A stretch of 19,703 nucleotides of DNA from Macrocybe gigantea (taxonomy: Eukaryota > Basidiomycota > Agaricomycetes > Agaricales > Callistosporiaceae). Positions within the stretch are counted from its first letter, which is position 1. Each line of letters opens with the position of its first letter. The position numbers and the translations under genes are program-made. The DNA lies in contig SJRY01000006.1 in assembly GCA_011319805.1 (NCBI GenBank), positions 1-19,703 of the forward strand, written 5' to 3'. The notes beneath the pieces were generated by a model. That model did not search any database and was not told the origin of the DNA. It worked only from the letters and a program-made list of their open reading frames with translations. This document shows positions 1-9,935 of this stretch, piece after piece.

Positions 1-3
1 CCC

Positions 4-2545
4 TCAATGCTCGCGAACGAGACGTACCCTCCGTGCGGCGCAGCTGCTCCGAGGCTTTGCGCGCGTTGAACACGGGGCGCGGGGGCAAGAGCGGCGAGGC
101 GACCTCGGCATGTCTGAGAATGTGGAGGAGAGAGAGGCGTCGGGAGAGGCGAGCCGCGCGTGCGCAGATGCGGGCGTGAGCGTGCGCGTCGAGAGCTTGG
201 AAGGCGAAGTGACGGTCGAAGGCGAGGGCGACGTCGACGTCGTGCGGAACGGCGAAGGCGAGCGGATCTGCTGCTGCAGCTCCTGTTGTTGTTGTTGTTG
301 CTGGCGCGTGACTGTACACTGGAGAGGAAACACGCGCTGGTGCTGGTGCTGGTGCTGGTGCTGTTGCTGAACCTGGCGATGCGAAACTGCGACGAGCGCC
401 GCTGCATGCCGGGTTGGTTCGGCAGCTGTGCGTGCGGCGCCGTGCGCGGGACGACGGGCCGAGCCCGTGTTCGTGTTCGTGTCTGCGTTCGTGGACAAAG
501 AGATGGCTCGACAGGCCGGTGGACGCCTTTGGACACGCTCCTGCTCAGCGCCTCACCAAGCGCCGGCGTCTCGTCGAGCGGCTGCACATGCGAGGGCAGA
601 GGCGGAGTCGGCGGGGGCGTAAGGAGTTCCTTTTCCTTTTCCTTGCCTTTCCCGTTCCCATTCCTGTTTCCGCTGCCATTGCGGCTGCCGGCGCCAGCGC
701 CCGCAGACAGTGTGGAGCCCGAATTGGTATTCGAGCCCGAGCCGGACCTAGCCGAGTTCGAGCTCGAGCTCGCGGTAGCCGAGACGGGGACGGGTATGCG
801 AGACTGCATCCTGCGCGGTGTGGACGGGTTGGAAGTCAGAGTCCGCGTCGACGTCGGTGGCGTGCGTTTCGGGGCCGGAGCAGGAGTGGAGGATAGCGCG
901 GGAGGCGTGGTGGGCATCGCGGACGGCGTCGCGTGTTTAGGATGGGAGAAAGGCGAGAGCGAGTTGGAAGACGAGGAGCGCGAGTTGGGCGTCGTCAAGT
1001 TCGTCGTGGTGGACGATGCGATGGTATTCGTGCGTGTGGAGATGGTGGAAGACTTTGATGTAGGAGGAGTGACGACGTTCTGCTAGGTGGTATATATGTT
1101 CAATACAGATGCAAGGGTCATTAAAGCGGGAAGACAAAGGGAGAGGGGGCCACAAGGATCGACTCACCGCAGCATTGTCCGCCGGACGACGGGGCCACGC
1201 ATCTTCTGGTTCTCCTCGTTGGGCTCGAGGCGGTTCGGGCGCCGCGGCGCATGTAGAAAGGACTTTTCGAGGCGAACGCGGAGAGCGAGCTCGCTGCGCG
1301 TCATGGGCATCTTCTCGCCCTGTCTCTGGGATGGCGTGGAAGGCAGGGAGAGGCGCTTCCTGTCTCTCTCCCTGGGCGTGCCGTATAGCTGTTGTGGTTG
1401 TGGCTGCTGTTGCCGGGCAGGGCTCGTCGGGGCGTACGCGCTGGACCCGACGAGACCCATGTGGTGCTTGTGCTGGTGCGCTGCTGGGTATCGCGCAGAG
1501 GCAGGCGAGGCGGAGAGCGGCGAGTCTGTCAGACGAGCGTTGTCGTCGTCGTAAGGCGACGTGCTAGCGTTGGAGTGAGAGTGAGAGCGAAAAGGCGAGG
1601 TGCGGCGGGCGAGGAGGACGGGCGTGTTTTTTATTGTGGTAGTCGGAGGCGGCGGGGCCTGTTCTTTCACGCGCATCGCCACGGCTCCAGCTCCAGCCTG
1701 ATCGATCAGCGCCGACGCCGGCATTCGCCTCAGCACACGCATCTCGATCAGCCTCGCCTCGCCCTCGTTTTCGTTCTTGTTCTCAGCACCCTCGTCTCTG
1801 CGCACGTCCGACTCTGGTTCTGACTCTGCTGCGAGAGATCGTCCCTCCCTCCCCGAGCCGGACCCAAAGCCGAACACGTTGAGTCCGAACGGGATAGGCG
1901 TGGCTTTGGCGTGGGCGTGGGCATACGCTTGCGCTTGATCACGCTGCGCGGTGCGCACAGGGAACGTGGCCGACGAGGCGGAGCGCGGGAGTGCAGGGAG
2001 CCTGCTGAATGATCGAAGTGGGGAGTGGCGTGGAGACGGAGAGGCTGGAGCAGCGCCAAAGCACGCGTCTTCGGCTTCGCAGCTGCGCATGAGCTGCTGG
2101 TGCAGGTAGTTGAGCGCCGGCGAGTCCCTGTCGGCATGCTCCCGGTCGTGCCACTGCTGCCACTGCGACTGCTGGCGTTGTTGCTGTTGCTGCTGGTGGC
2201 GCTGGTTCCGGTGCGGCGAGGCGAACGGCGAGGCAGGCGACGACGGCGTGGGGACGTGCGAGTGTCGTCGACGGTGCTTTGGCGGCGTCGAGGTCGGGGT
2301 GGAGGCTGAGGCGGCGAGGAAGGGCGGGAGGGGCGGGAGGGGCGGAGGGGGCACGGAGGCGCGCGGGCTGGGCGACCAGAGTCCGTTCCCGGTCGCGCAG
2401 CGCCGTGCGACGATCGCTCGCGCTCCATCTCGTCGCGCATGAGCGTGTCTCGCAGGAGGCGCTCGGAGCGGCTCGGCGTCGCTGGGAGAAGGAGCGGAGA
2501 GGAGGGTGGCGAAGGGCGGTGGTGAGGCGATGCGGGGGTGCTCAT
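4..2545 (-). CDS. Ser/Pro/Gln-rich conserved fungal protein of unknown function, at least three exons
   Basis: I do not recognise a function. The first ATG below a TATA-like box is at 2545 and opens MSTPASPHHRPSPP, followed by a charged helix (SERLLRDTLMRDEMERERS). Exon 1 runs to 1168 and carries Pro runs, a polyQ tract, DSPALNYLHQQLMRSCEAED and PIPFGLNVFG. The donor GTGAGT is at 1167 and the acceptor near 1083 (85-nt intron). Exon 2 (1082-557) is Ser/Thr-rich and contains KEKELLTPPPTPP. A 74-nt intron (556-483) joins in phase to exon 3, with His/Gln repeats. Near the edge, VFNARKASEQLRRTEG and then YVSFASIEG read in two neighbouring frames. The frame appears to slip by one base near 2390, at the exon 1/2 junction, near 120 and near 40. 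The TGA at 4-6 may therefore be a frameshift artefact and the gene may continue beyond the window. Low complexity suggests a disordered protein. Exon limits are tentative. Confidence 0.55.
284..369. repeat. Simple triplet and hexamer repeats encoding Gln/His runs
   Basis: A run of about five GTT triplets (284-300) and a run of CTGGTG hexamers ending in CTGTTGCTG (337-369) flank a short unique stretch. On the minus strand they encode Gln runs and alternating Gln-His in exon 3 of the Ser/Pro-rich gene. Such tracts vary in length between strains and are prone to indel error. Confidence 0.85.
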
Positions 2546-2870
2546 GTCTGCTTGGACGTGTTCGAGTGTGAGGAAGGATTGGAGGAGAGGCGAGGGCGGT
2601 GCGGTGCGGAGGACGACGGCAGAGGCGAAGACGACGGCGAGCGGGATGCAGACGACGGCGAAAGGAGTCGCACGAGCAGTGACGACTTGCGTTTCCTCCT
2701 ATCCTGCGACGAATTGGGATCGGGGTGCTGCTGCTGGTCGGGTTTCGGGCGTCGCGGGGACGGAGGCGGGCAAGGCGTCGTCAGCTCGAAGCGGAGGGGC
2801 GACGGCGACGGCGACGAGGGCGACGGATGCTGCTGGCTTTCAGCAGCTTCCTCCTCCAAAATCTGGGGTC

Positions 2871-2880
2871 GTTATTTAAA
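2871..2880 (-). promoter_or_regulatory. TATA-like box upstream of the Ser/Pro-rich gene
   Basis: On the minus strand this reads TTTAAATAAC, in a sharply AT-richer spot at the edge of a GC-rich gene. The first downstream ATG on that strand is at 2545, which would give a 5' UTR of about 300 nt. No other core element is evident. Confidence 0.4.
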
Positions 2881-3178
2881 TCGTACGTGCTCGAGTCCGA
2901 GTCGAGCTGGCTTGCCACGCTCGAACCGGCGCGTGCAGGATTCCTGGGATTCCATCATTCATCCTCGTTGCCTCTCTTTTGAGGTTGAGCCCGACACGCC
3001 CTCTAAAAAGAAAAGGAAAAGGCGACAGAGGAGCTAAGCGTCCCCAGCTTCAAGTGATACGCGAACGAGGCTTGCCCCACCCAGGGACGCGAGGATGTTT
3101 ATTGACGGACGCAACGGAAAAGAAAAAATTCCAGTCTGCGGAGAAAAGGATTGGAGAAATCACTGAGGACGAGCTCTT

Positions 3179-3391
3179 TTATTTCTTTTCGATGTCGTCG
3201 TCAACCCACACGGTCCCATAACCGTAACCCGGGTAACTCGTAAAACGTGTAAACTGCAGCTCTAAACGATGGTTTCTACCTGCTGACTGAATGATGACGA
3301 GATAACATATAAAGACGACGCCCCGGACATCCACGGAATAGTTGAACAGATGGATGCACACTGCACAGGCCGTTTCCGTCGGGTTGCCCTT
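3179..3391 (-). other. Unassigned 70-codon open frame with protein-like composition
   Basis: Open on the minus strand between TGA codons and a TAA at 3179, with no in-frame ATG. The reading (for example CAVCIHLFNYSVDVRG, then FTRFTSYPGYGYGTVW and VDDDIEKK) has the alternating hydrophobic and aromatic pattern of a beta-rich domain and no low-complexity bias. The stop lies in an AAATAAA context. It could be the last exon of a decayed gene or chance. I do not recognise the family. Confidence 0.2.
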
Positions 3392-3418
3392 TCATCGATG
3401 ACAGTCGACTTTTGTTCC

Positions 3419-3430
3419 GTTTATAAATTA
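3419..3430 (+). promoter_or_regulatory. Candidate TATA box of the CHAT gene
   Basis: GTTTATAAATTA lies about 145 nt before the proposed ATG at 3572 and is followed by a pyrimidine-rich stretch (3539-3552), as is common near fungal transcription starts. There is no independent support. Confidence 0.3.
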
Positions 3431-3571
3431 TGTAATTTGGAACATCGATAATCTGTCAACGAACAATGTGGTTTCGAGTTCAGGCGCCTGAGCAGGCGCT
3501 CTCCTCTGGATTCTTTCGCAAATTAGACTCTGGCTGATGTCTCTTCTTTTTACTGCCGCGCGAATCCTCTC

Positions 3572-6500
3572 ATGGTACGTCTGTTTATCACTGCTGAACA
3601 TGGACGCCGCGAACTTCCATCCAGCCTTCCGAACGGCCCAAAGATCTCAACAAGACCATCGAACGATGCGAAGCTCGTGAGAACCCACCCGCCCGAGCAC
3701 CCGGCGCACATCTTTGCGCTCCAAATCGTGGACTGCCTCTCTCACAGATTCGACCGGTCGAGAGACCCGGCGGACCTCGACAGGGCTGTAGAGCTTTGCG
3801 AGCGCGTCATCGAGATCTGCGCGCAGGACGAACCAGGTTTGGCTGCGGATCGGAGGAGGGCGAGGTATTATCTGGCGGACGTGCTCCGAAAGAGATACGA
3901 TGTGCGCAAGCGGATGAAGGACCTGGCGAGAGCTGTCGATGTGTGCAGGCAGAACGTCGCGTCGACGCCGCCTGGCTACGACTCGACGCAGCTCGGCCTC
4001 GACGACTGCCTCTTTCAACTCGCCACGCTCCTCCGCACGCGCCTCTTTGCCAAGCGAAAGCTCTCGGATCTGGAGGAGATCGTTCGGCTCTTGCGGCAGT
4101 GCGTCGACATCGTGCCACCGGATTCGGACGCGCGTGCGACGGCCGAGGACCACTTGGCCGACGCACTCACGGTGCGCTTTGAGAACAAGAAATGCCAGTC
4201 GGACATTGATGAAGCCGTAGATCTGCGCCGTCAGGTCCTGGCATATCGCACCCGCGCAACACACCGGACACCTACGTCAGCTATGGAATGCCACACGTGA
4301 TCTGTTCACGTCCTCCGCCCAGCGCGTCGCCCGAGGCGACGTTCTCGGCCGCTCGGCGCCGTTACGATCCCTGGCGATCACTTTGCTGGTAAGGTTCGAT
4401 GAGGCTCGAGACCTGTCAGACGTGGACGAGGCAATAGACGCCCTCCGACAGGCTGCCAAGTTGCACTCTCCTTTCAAGGACGACGCGCACGCGGACTGGT
4501 TGGCGCGTCTGGCTGAAGCGTACGCGCTGCGATTCAAGACGTCTCGTCTTTTGAGCGACATGGACCACGCGGTGGACTTTGCGCGGTCCGTTTTGAAGCT
4601 TCGTCACTCTCTAGACGAGTCCGTGACTCTTTCCCTTGCTCGATATGCCGAGGTTGTTCACGAACGGTACCTCGTCACGAAGAGTTTGGGGGATTTACGT
4701 GATGTGATGGCGAGTTTGAAGAGCATCGGCATGCTGTTCCGGTTTAATGCGCCGTCGGATCTGACAAGATATGTTGAGCTGCTTGAAAGAGTGCTTGAAT
4801 CGCAGACAGAGGGCGAACCCAGCTTGCTTCACATAGTCGATGACTTTGCTGCTATTCTGGAGAAGCGCTACAGTGGTAATTCTACAACCGATAAGGTCAT
4901 CGATGCCGTCATTAGGCTACGAGAAAGGGCACTCGGACTTTCTTCACTGGGCACGCACAACGAAGCTTTTGGCACTGCACGACTTTCGAGAGCGTTTGGC
5001 ATCAGATACCTATATGGGCTGTCCCGGCGATATATTGATTTGGACAAGGCCATCGAGCTGGCGGAACGAGCTTTGGAACTCGATCCTTCGGACAGCAATA
5101 CGACGGCTTTTCTCGCCTTGTATCTCACCACTCGCTTTGATATAGCGAAGAGCGTGGAAGATCTGGACAGGGCCATCGCGCTCCACCACCAGTTGCTCGT
5201 TTTTCACCCGTCTGGGAGCAAGGAACACGTCGCCACGCTCAAGGATCTGTCGTTGTGCTTCATGACGCGTTTCCCTCATACTGACGACTTGGAGGACGTG
5301 GACAGTGCCATCAAAGTGCTGGATCAGGCGCTCGCGTTGGCGACGCCGGACGATAAGGGATATTACGAGCCCTTTGAGCGCCTCGCGACGGCGTACGGCC
5401 TTCGGTTCGACGTGACCAAGGACAAACGGGACCTCGACAACGCGATCGAGCAGTTCGAGCTGGCAGCGGCCATCGCACCGCAAGACCACACGTACATCAG
5501 CCACGTCGCCCACTCGCACTTTCTGCGCAGGCGCTACAAGCACTTCAAGGACGCCGCCGATCTCGACCGCGCGATCTGGGCACTGGAGCGGACGCTAAGC
5601 TACAGCGTCGACGTCTCCAAGGCCGAGATCTACTCCCGTCTGGGCGCGTGCAAGCTCGCGCGGGCGAGCGGCGCCGCGTCGCATGAACGCGATGCGGCGT
5701 TTGCGGATTTGGAGCGCAGTGTGCGGATCGAGGACGGGGATGTGCGCCCGCGCTTCCTCGCCGCGCTCAAGTGGGCCAAGCACGCGACGCGCGCGGTGAA
5801 CGAGAGACCGTGGACCGAGGCGGCGCAGGCGTACGAGCGCGCGATCGAGCTCCTGCCGCAGCTGCTTTTGGTCCGGCTCGATGCGGCAGGGAGGCTCGAG
5901 ATGCTAGGGCGGACGCAGACGCTCGCGTGTGACGCTGCTGCGTGGTGGTTGCGGCATGCTGCGCGGGACAGCCCCGCGGCTCGTGCAGTTGAGCTGCTGG
6001 AGCAGGGCCGAGCGGCGTTCTGGGCTCAGGCGCTGCAGCTGCGAACCGCGTTCGACGACGACGACGAGCTCGGTTTGCCGGACGATGAGGCGATGGAGCT
6101 GAAGCGGATTTCGGAGGAGCTGCTGGCGAGCGCTGCGCTCCGCCCCCGGCCGGTGGGATATCGTCAGCGGAGATACATCGCCGGCGGAGGTTGCAGACGG
6201 AGTGGGGGAGGCGGTAAAGAGGGTCCGGGCCAAGGAGGGGTTCGAGCATTTTCTCCTCCCAAACCGTATGCGCAACTGGCGGAGTGCGCCAGGAATGGGC
6301 CCGTTGTCGTTCTTGTTGGCAGCGTGCATCTGTGCGCGGCGCTGGCGATCCTGCCTGGCCGCGTCGAGCCGGTGCATGTGTCGTTTGAGGGGTTTGGGTT
6401 TGAGACGGCCAGGAAGCTCGGGGAGAAGATGTTTGGTGCGTTGGGAAGCCTTGGGGTTTATAGAAACCAGGCAGTGGGTGGAGATGGTGGACAACAAGAG

Positions 6501-7524
6501 GAGAAGGATGGCGCGATTGTTGATCGCTTTGGCCGACCTGCGGGTGTGATTGCGCCTTCGGATGTTCTTCAATCTGTCCTCGATTCGTTGTGGAAGATGG
6601 TCGTTCAACCTGTGTATGCAGCCCTCGAAGCGGTGAGGTCCTCTCTCTCTCTCTAGACTCCTGAAGCTGACCATTTCCAGAACGGCATCAGGGAGGGCAG
6701 GATATGGTGGTGTCCTTCTGGTCCATTTACGCACCTCCTCTCCACGCGGCCGCGCCTCTGTCAAGCCGCTTCACCCCATCCTACACCTATATGCTCGATG
6801 CGCTCATCAAAGCCTACAAAGCTGCGCCTGCACGGTCCCCTTCTTCCAGTGACGCTCCGAGCAGCCCATCATGACTGGCGTCGCTGTCACGTCTGTCTCT
6901 TCCTCCCACCCGCGTGTGCGTGACCTTCGGCGCCTTCCGTATGTCCAGCGCGAGCTCGACGCCGTCGCGTCCGCTGTCGGAGAGCAGAGGCTCAGCAGAC
7001 TCACGGACGCGCAGGCGACGGTGAGCGCTGTAATGGAGCAGATGGCCGCTCCTGCCTCAGAGTGGCTCCATTTTGCGTGCCACGCTCAGCAGGACGCGCG
7101 CGAGCCTTTGCGCAGCGGGCTTGAGCTGTTCGATGGCCGGTTGGAGCTGGGCCAGATCATCGGCGTGAACCGCTCCGTCTATCCCACGCGTGGCCCAGAA
7201 TTTGTGTTCCTCTCCGCGTGCGAGACGGCGCGTGGGGACGCGCGGCTCGTGAACGAGGCGGTGCATCTGGTTGGCGCGTTTGTTGCTGCGGGCTTTCGGG
7301 GCGCGGTCGGGACGCTGTGGAGTATGGCGGATTTGGACGGGCCGCAGGTCGCGCGGGGCGTGTATCGTGAGGTGTTTGGGGTGGAGGTGGAAGCCGGGGC
7401 AGAGAGGGGAGGAGGGCCAGATGCGAGCAGGGCGGCTGAGGGTCTGCATCGTGCTGTGAAGCGGCTGCGGGAGGGGAATGTGCCCCATCATCAGTGGATC
7501 CCATTTATACATGTCGGCGTTTGA
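3572..7524 (+). CDS. TPR-repeat protein with C-terminal CHAT (caspase/separase-like) protease domain
   Basis: CHAT domains are caspase/separase-like cysteine peptidase folds, often behind TPR arrays. The start ATG (3572-3574) is followed at once by a 50-nt intron (3575-3624, GTACGT...CCAG). The next exon continues PSERPKDLNKTIERCEA into TPR-like helices (ADLDRAVELCERVIEIC, SDVDEAIDALRQAAKL, DLDKAIELAERALELD and others) up to about 6030. A 48-nt intron (6633-6680, GTGAGG, a CT run, TTCCAG) precedes RIWWCPSGPFTHL. The catalytic pair is the His of HFACHAQ (codon 7081) and the Cys of FLSACETA (codon 7219). Six single-base slips are needed (near 3677, 4245, 6155, 6253, 6738 and 6860); they cancel, giving 1,284 residues. 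Between 6160 and 6255 the conserved run GDIVSGDTSPAEV...GFEHFLLP lies in a shifted frame. Substrate unknown. In fungi such proteins are linked, by family inference, to programmed cell death and incompatibility. Confidence 0.85.
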
Positions 7525-7794
7525 TTATGACTTTGCTGCAGATCTGGTGTGAAGGACTGCTACGTGAATGAAGGGGTTTACCGACGCGTATTTGCGAGGT
7601 CGATTCGAGGTGACAGCGGGATGAGAGCGCGCCCGAGGCCGTGACGTTGTCATCAACTCCTGCCGAATACTGGCATTGTGGGGACAAACATGACTGACTT
7701 GCGTAAACCATCTCAAGCGCTTGACTGACCAACTTGATCACGGTGCCGTGTATCCATTCGTATCGACTTTGTCGCAATAGTACACCTACTCTTA
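7525..7794 (+). other. Spacer between the CHAT gene and copy A
   Basis: About 270 bases with no convincing gene. It should hold the CHAT 3' UTR and the copy A promoter. Parts (around 7535-7560 and 7750-7790) are recognisably repeated before copy B. I see no clear TATA box. Confidence 0.5.
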
Positions 7795-8992
7795 ATGAAA
7801 CTGCCGAGAACCACAGTGCCGCGCAGGCAGCGACTGTTTCTATTAATTGGCTGTTCTTCGACAAGGTGAAACGACCCATCAGGTGCACTGAAATGCCTCT
7901 TGCGCTCTTCAACGGCTTGGTGCAAGATTCAGCCGAGTTCTTTGTGAATGAAATTCGTAGGCATCTTCGTTTCAACGCTGACCTGGGGACCATCGAATTC
8001 TGGCGGGTGAGTCTGCAATTCAGTCGGCCTTTCCCTATTTCTCAACGTTACACAGACTAAGGAACCACTCTCTATGGATGCGGTGGGGACTTCCTGGAAA
8101 GGCGCCGTCAGCGAACTAGAAGCTCGCGCCTCGATAATCCCCGGTCCTCGCCGCTTCTCCAAATACTTGCAAGAAGCGGTCACTAATGATGACCTTATTC
8201 ATTTGATCATCACGGCTGAGGAGGAGCATGCCAGAAGCAATGAGGACGACGAGCGTCGCTACATTGCGAACGGCCTTGAGAGTGGGCCTGTCTCATTTTT
8301 TATTTTCTGACTGTGACTCAGCTCAGATGCTCATAGAATTCGGGAAGCTCTTATTGACAACGCTCGCATCTGGCACGCAAACCGCAGCCAACAACGGCAA
8401 GACCTGTCCCGATGGAGGTGTGGTCGAGTCAGAAGATGTGGGCGACGCTCAGTATTCTCAAGAAGAGGAGGTCGGTGCTGCATTGGAGGAGGCTTCTCCG
8501 CGCCCCTTGAAAAAGCAAAAACGCGAACAAGACGAAGCAAGCGACGATTGTGGGCCGTCTTCGTCGATATCGCCGGGGAATACCGTCTGACCGTTTTCAC
8601 GCTTATCAGCCAATCCGGAAAATGATCCCGAGGCGATCAAAGTCCGTGAGTGGAGGCACAGGTTGCAAAAAGCATTCCTTAGTGGGAACATCCCAAAAGA
8701 AAAGGTATTTTGCCCAATTTTGTTCTCGTTTTGCTTTCCCTATGCTAGTTCTCTATAGGACATACCAGCTCTTGATGCTTTGTTCTCAACCGTCGAAAAC
8801 TACGAGTCCATGTCCGTTGCATATCTCCAATTCTCCAAGATTGGCAAGGTCATGCGACATGTTGCCATCCTTGATGATAGCAGGGTCCCCAAGGATGCAG
8901 AATACGAGTTCAGGGAACGCGCCAAAGCGCTTGTCGATAAATGGAATGATATTCTGAACGTTCGACCTCTCCAGACACGTGATATGTCGTAG
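7795..8992 (+). CDS. Copy A: Crinkler-like N-terminal domain fused to TFIIS N-terminal (LW) domain
   Basis: Five exons: 7795-8006, 8056-8281, 8322-8549, 8610-8704 and 8759-8992. Introns are 49, 40, 60 and 54 nt. The N-terminal part (TVSINWLFFDKVKRPIRC, then TIEFWR|TKEPLS, then SKYLQEAV...LIHLIITAEE) has the strand-helix-strand layout of the ubiquitin-like header of Crinkler proteins. The middle is acidic and Lys-rich. The C-terminal part (VREWRHRLQKAF, FSKIGKVMRHVA, FRERAKALVDKWNDIL) matches the TFIIS N-terminal/LW fold, a docking module of transcription elongation factors. The homologous ATG (7795) is out of frame by one base against copy B (deletion near 7805), and no other in-frame ATG exists. 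With that base restored the exons give 331 codons plus stop. The 40-nt second intron is uncertain; another acceptor (8326) opens a helical frame. A nuclear role is inferred only from the LW domain. Confidence 0.65.
8689..8808 (+). repeat. 120-base tract identical to 10636-10755
   Basis: This tract covers the end of exon 4, all 54 bases of the intron and the first 50 bases of the last exon of copy A. It matches copy B base for base, while the other introns and exons of the two genes differ at many positions. This suggests recent gene conversion. Confidence 0.85.
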
Positions 8993-9171
8993 GTATAAAT
9001 GCACACTCGGAATTCACCCCGATCCTTCTCGTCGTTCTAGTCTCGAATTTTCTCTCATTGCCATCGCCGTCCATCGTATTGATGGAGCTGCACATTGAAG
9101 GGTCCGTCCGGGTGACTTACGCGATCCTAACGTTCTGTATGACAAGCAGGGCAAATAAGCTGATCGACTCG

Positions 9172-9315
9172 CTTCTTCTCCAACTGACGCTTCTAGGCAG
9201 CCCCTCATGACTGGCATTGCTGTCACGTCCGATGTCTGTTCCCCCCACCCCTACGCGTGGCTCGCGGACGAAGCGGAATATGCCGCATCATTAGTCGATG
9301 CTTGTCGGCGTTTGA
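9172..9315 (+). pseudogene. Remnant of a second CHAT gene (3' end with internal deletion)
   Basis: 9172-9290 aligns with the CHAT gene at about 6840-6950: the shared reading is MTG(V/I)AVTS, preceded by a similar CTTCTTCC...TGACGCT segment. It then jumps to the last codons of the gene, VGV-stop at 9304-9315, against 7513-7524. The CHAT core with the His and Cys motifs is missing, so no function remains. It marks the left part of duplication unit 2 and shows that copy B also once followed a CHAT gene. Confidence 0.65.
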
Positions 9316-9935
9316 TCTTGATTAATGCTTGATTTGTTGCTCTGCTTGTACGCATAGTTTTAGCGGTTACGGACGAGTACGACGAGTAGAAGCGAGCCGA
9401 CTCAAGGAAGTCGGCGGCTGACTAATATGGAAGGTGCGTTCATGGCAGAGAGAATGGGTGCAATGCCCCAAGTTCACTATCTATTACGGCGCTTTCACCG
9501 TTTCACTTATATACGTTTTCAGTATTTCCAATCGTTATTTACCCTCGCGTCCTCCGTATTGGTCGTCCGGTTTGCCTTCAAGTCTAACACATAGGACAGC
9601 CATGGCACCGCAAGCACCCTGCAGTCTGGTGTGTGTTGTAGATCTACTTGGAAGACATGTTATGAAGGACTGCTATGCCAATTACAGGCAATTTTCACAA
9701 TGAGGATTGTTAACTCTTTGCAGTATGGCAACGATGTGTGCTTGCGAGTTTTGTTCAAGGCAAGAGTGTTGTCCTTAGCCCCCAAGGAATACGGCTGGCA
9801 GCCTGTCACTGGACATTTGTGAGAACACACGTGATGACTTGAACCATGAGAAAACGACGCGCTTCATTTCTGAAGTTCGTCACAGCACCGCGTATCCATT
9901 CGTGTTGACTCATCACAATAGTACACACGCGCTCG
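9316..9935 (+). other. Spacer upstream of copy B
   Basis: Holds no gene I can support. 9330-9600 is not recognisable in unit 1 and could be an insertion, but I see no terminal repeats or target-site duplication. 9610-9935 partly resembles the spacer before copy A (CTGCAG.TCTGGTGT, GAAGGACTGCTA, GTATCCATTCGT). Confidence 0.5.

Larger units (their letters stand above)
2881..3571. other. Divergent intergenic region
   Basis: About 0.7 kb lies between two divergently transcribed genes, with lower GC than either. It holds the unexplained minus-strand ORF listed separately, a TATA-like ATTTATAA-type stretch near 3419 and a CT-rich stretch at 3539-3552 just before the CHAT start codon. I see no RNA gene or mobile element in it. 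Confidence 0.6.
6840..9170 (+). repeat. Tandem segmental duplication, unit 1
   Basis: Unit 1 spans the last third of the CHAT gene, the spacer, Crinkler-like/TFIIS-N copy A and its 3' flank. Unit 2 (9172-11160) repeats these elements in the same order. Shared landmarks are GCAGCCCNTCATGACTGGC (6861 and 9195), TCGGCGTTTGAT at the CHAT stop (7514 and 9305), GAAGGACTGCTA (7551 and 9664), the gene bodies, and ATTGCCATCGCC in the 3' flank (9055 and 11079). Limits are approximate, from reading by eye. Confidence 0.7.

Noticed and set aside
160..1086. Long plus-strand open frame rich in Val, Glu, Arg and Leu
   Set aside because: It is the complement of the Ser/Pro-rich minus-strand gene. GC-rich codons leave all frames open here, and splice sites and composition favour the minus strand.
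4301..4382. Two separate genes, one ending at 4300 and one starting at 4383
   Set aside because: TPR-type sequence is open in the second frame from about 4250, before any start codon, so this is one gene with a single-base slip.
6638..6655. CT microsatellite followed by CTAG as a separate regulatory element or splice site
   Set aside because: It lies inside the 48-nt intron of the CHAT gene. Splicing at that TAG would make an intron of only 23 bases.
5904..6764. 286-codon minus-strand open frame
   Set aside because: Lies opposite the CHAT gene, whose frame carries TPR and CHAT motifs; its own translation is Arg- and Pro-rich without motifs.
9330..9600. Possible transposon insertion in the spacer before copy B
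   Set aside because: No terminal repeats, target-site duplication or transposase-like reading could be seen.
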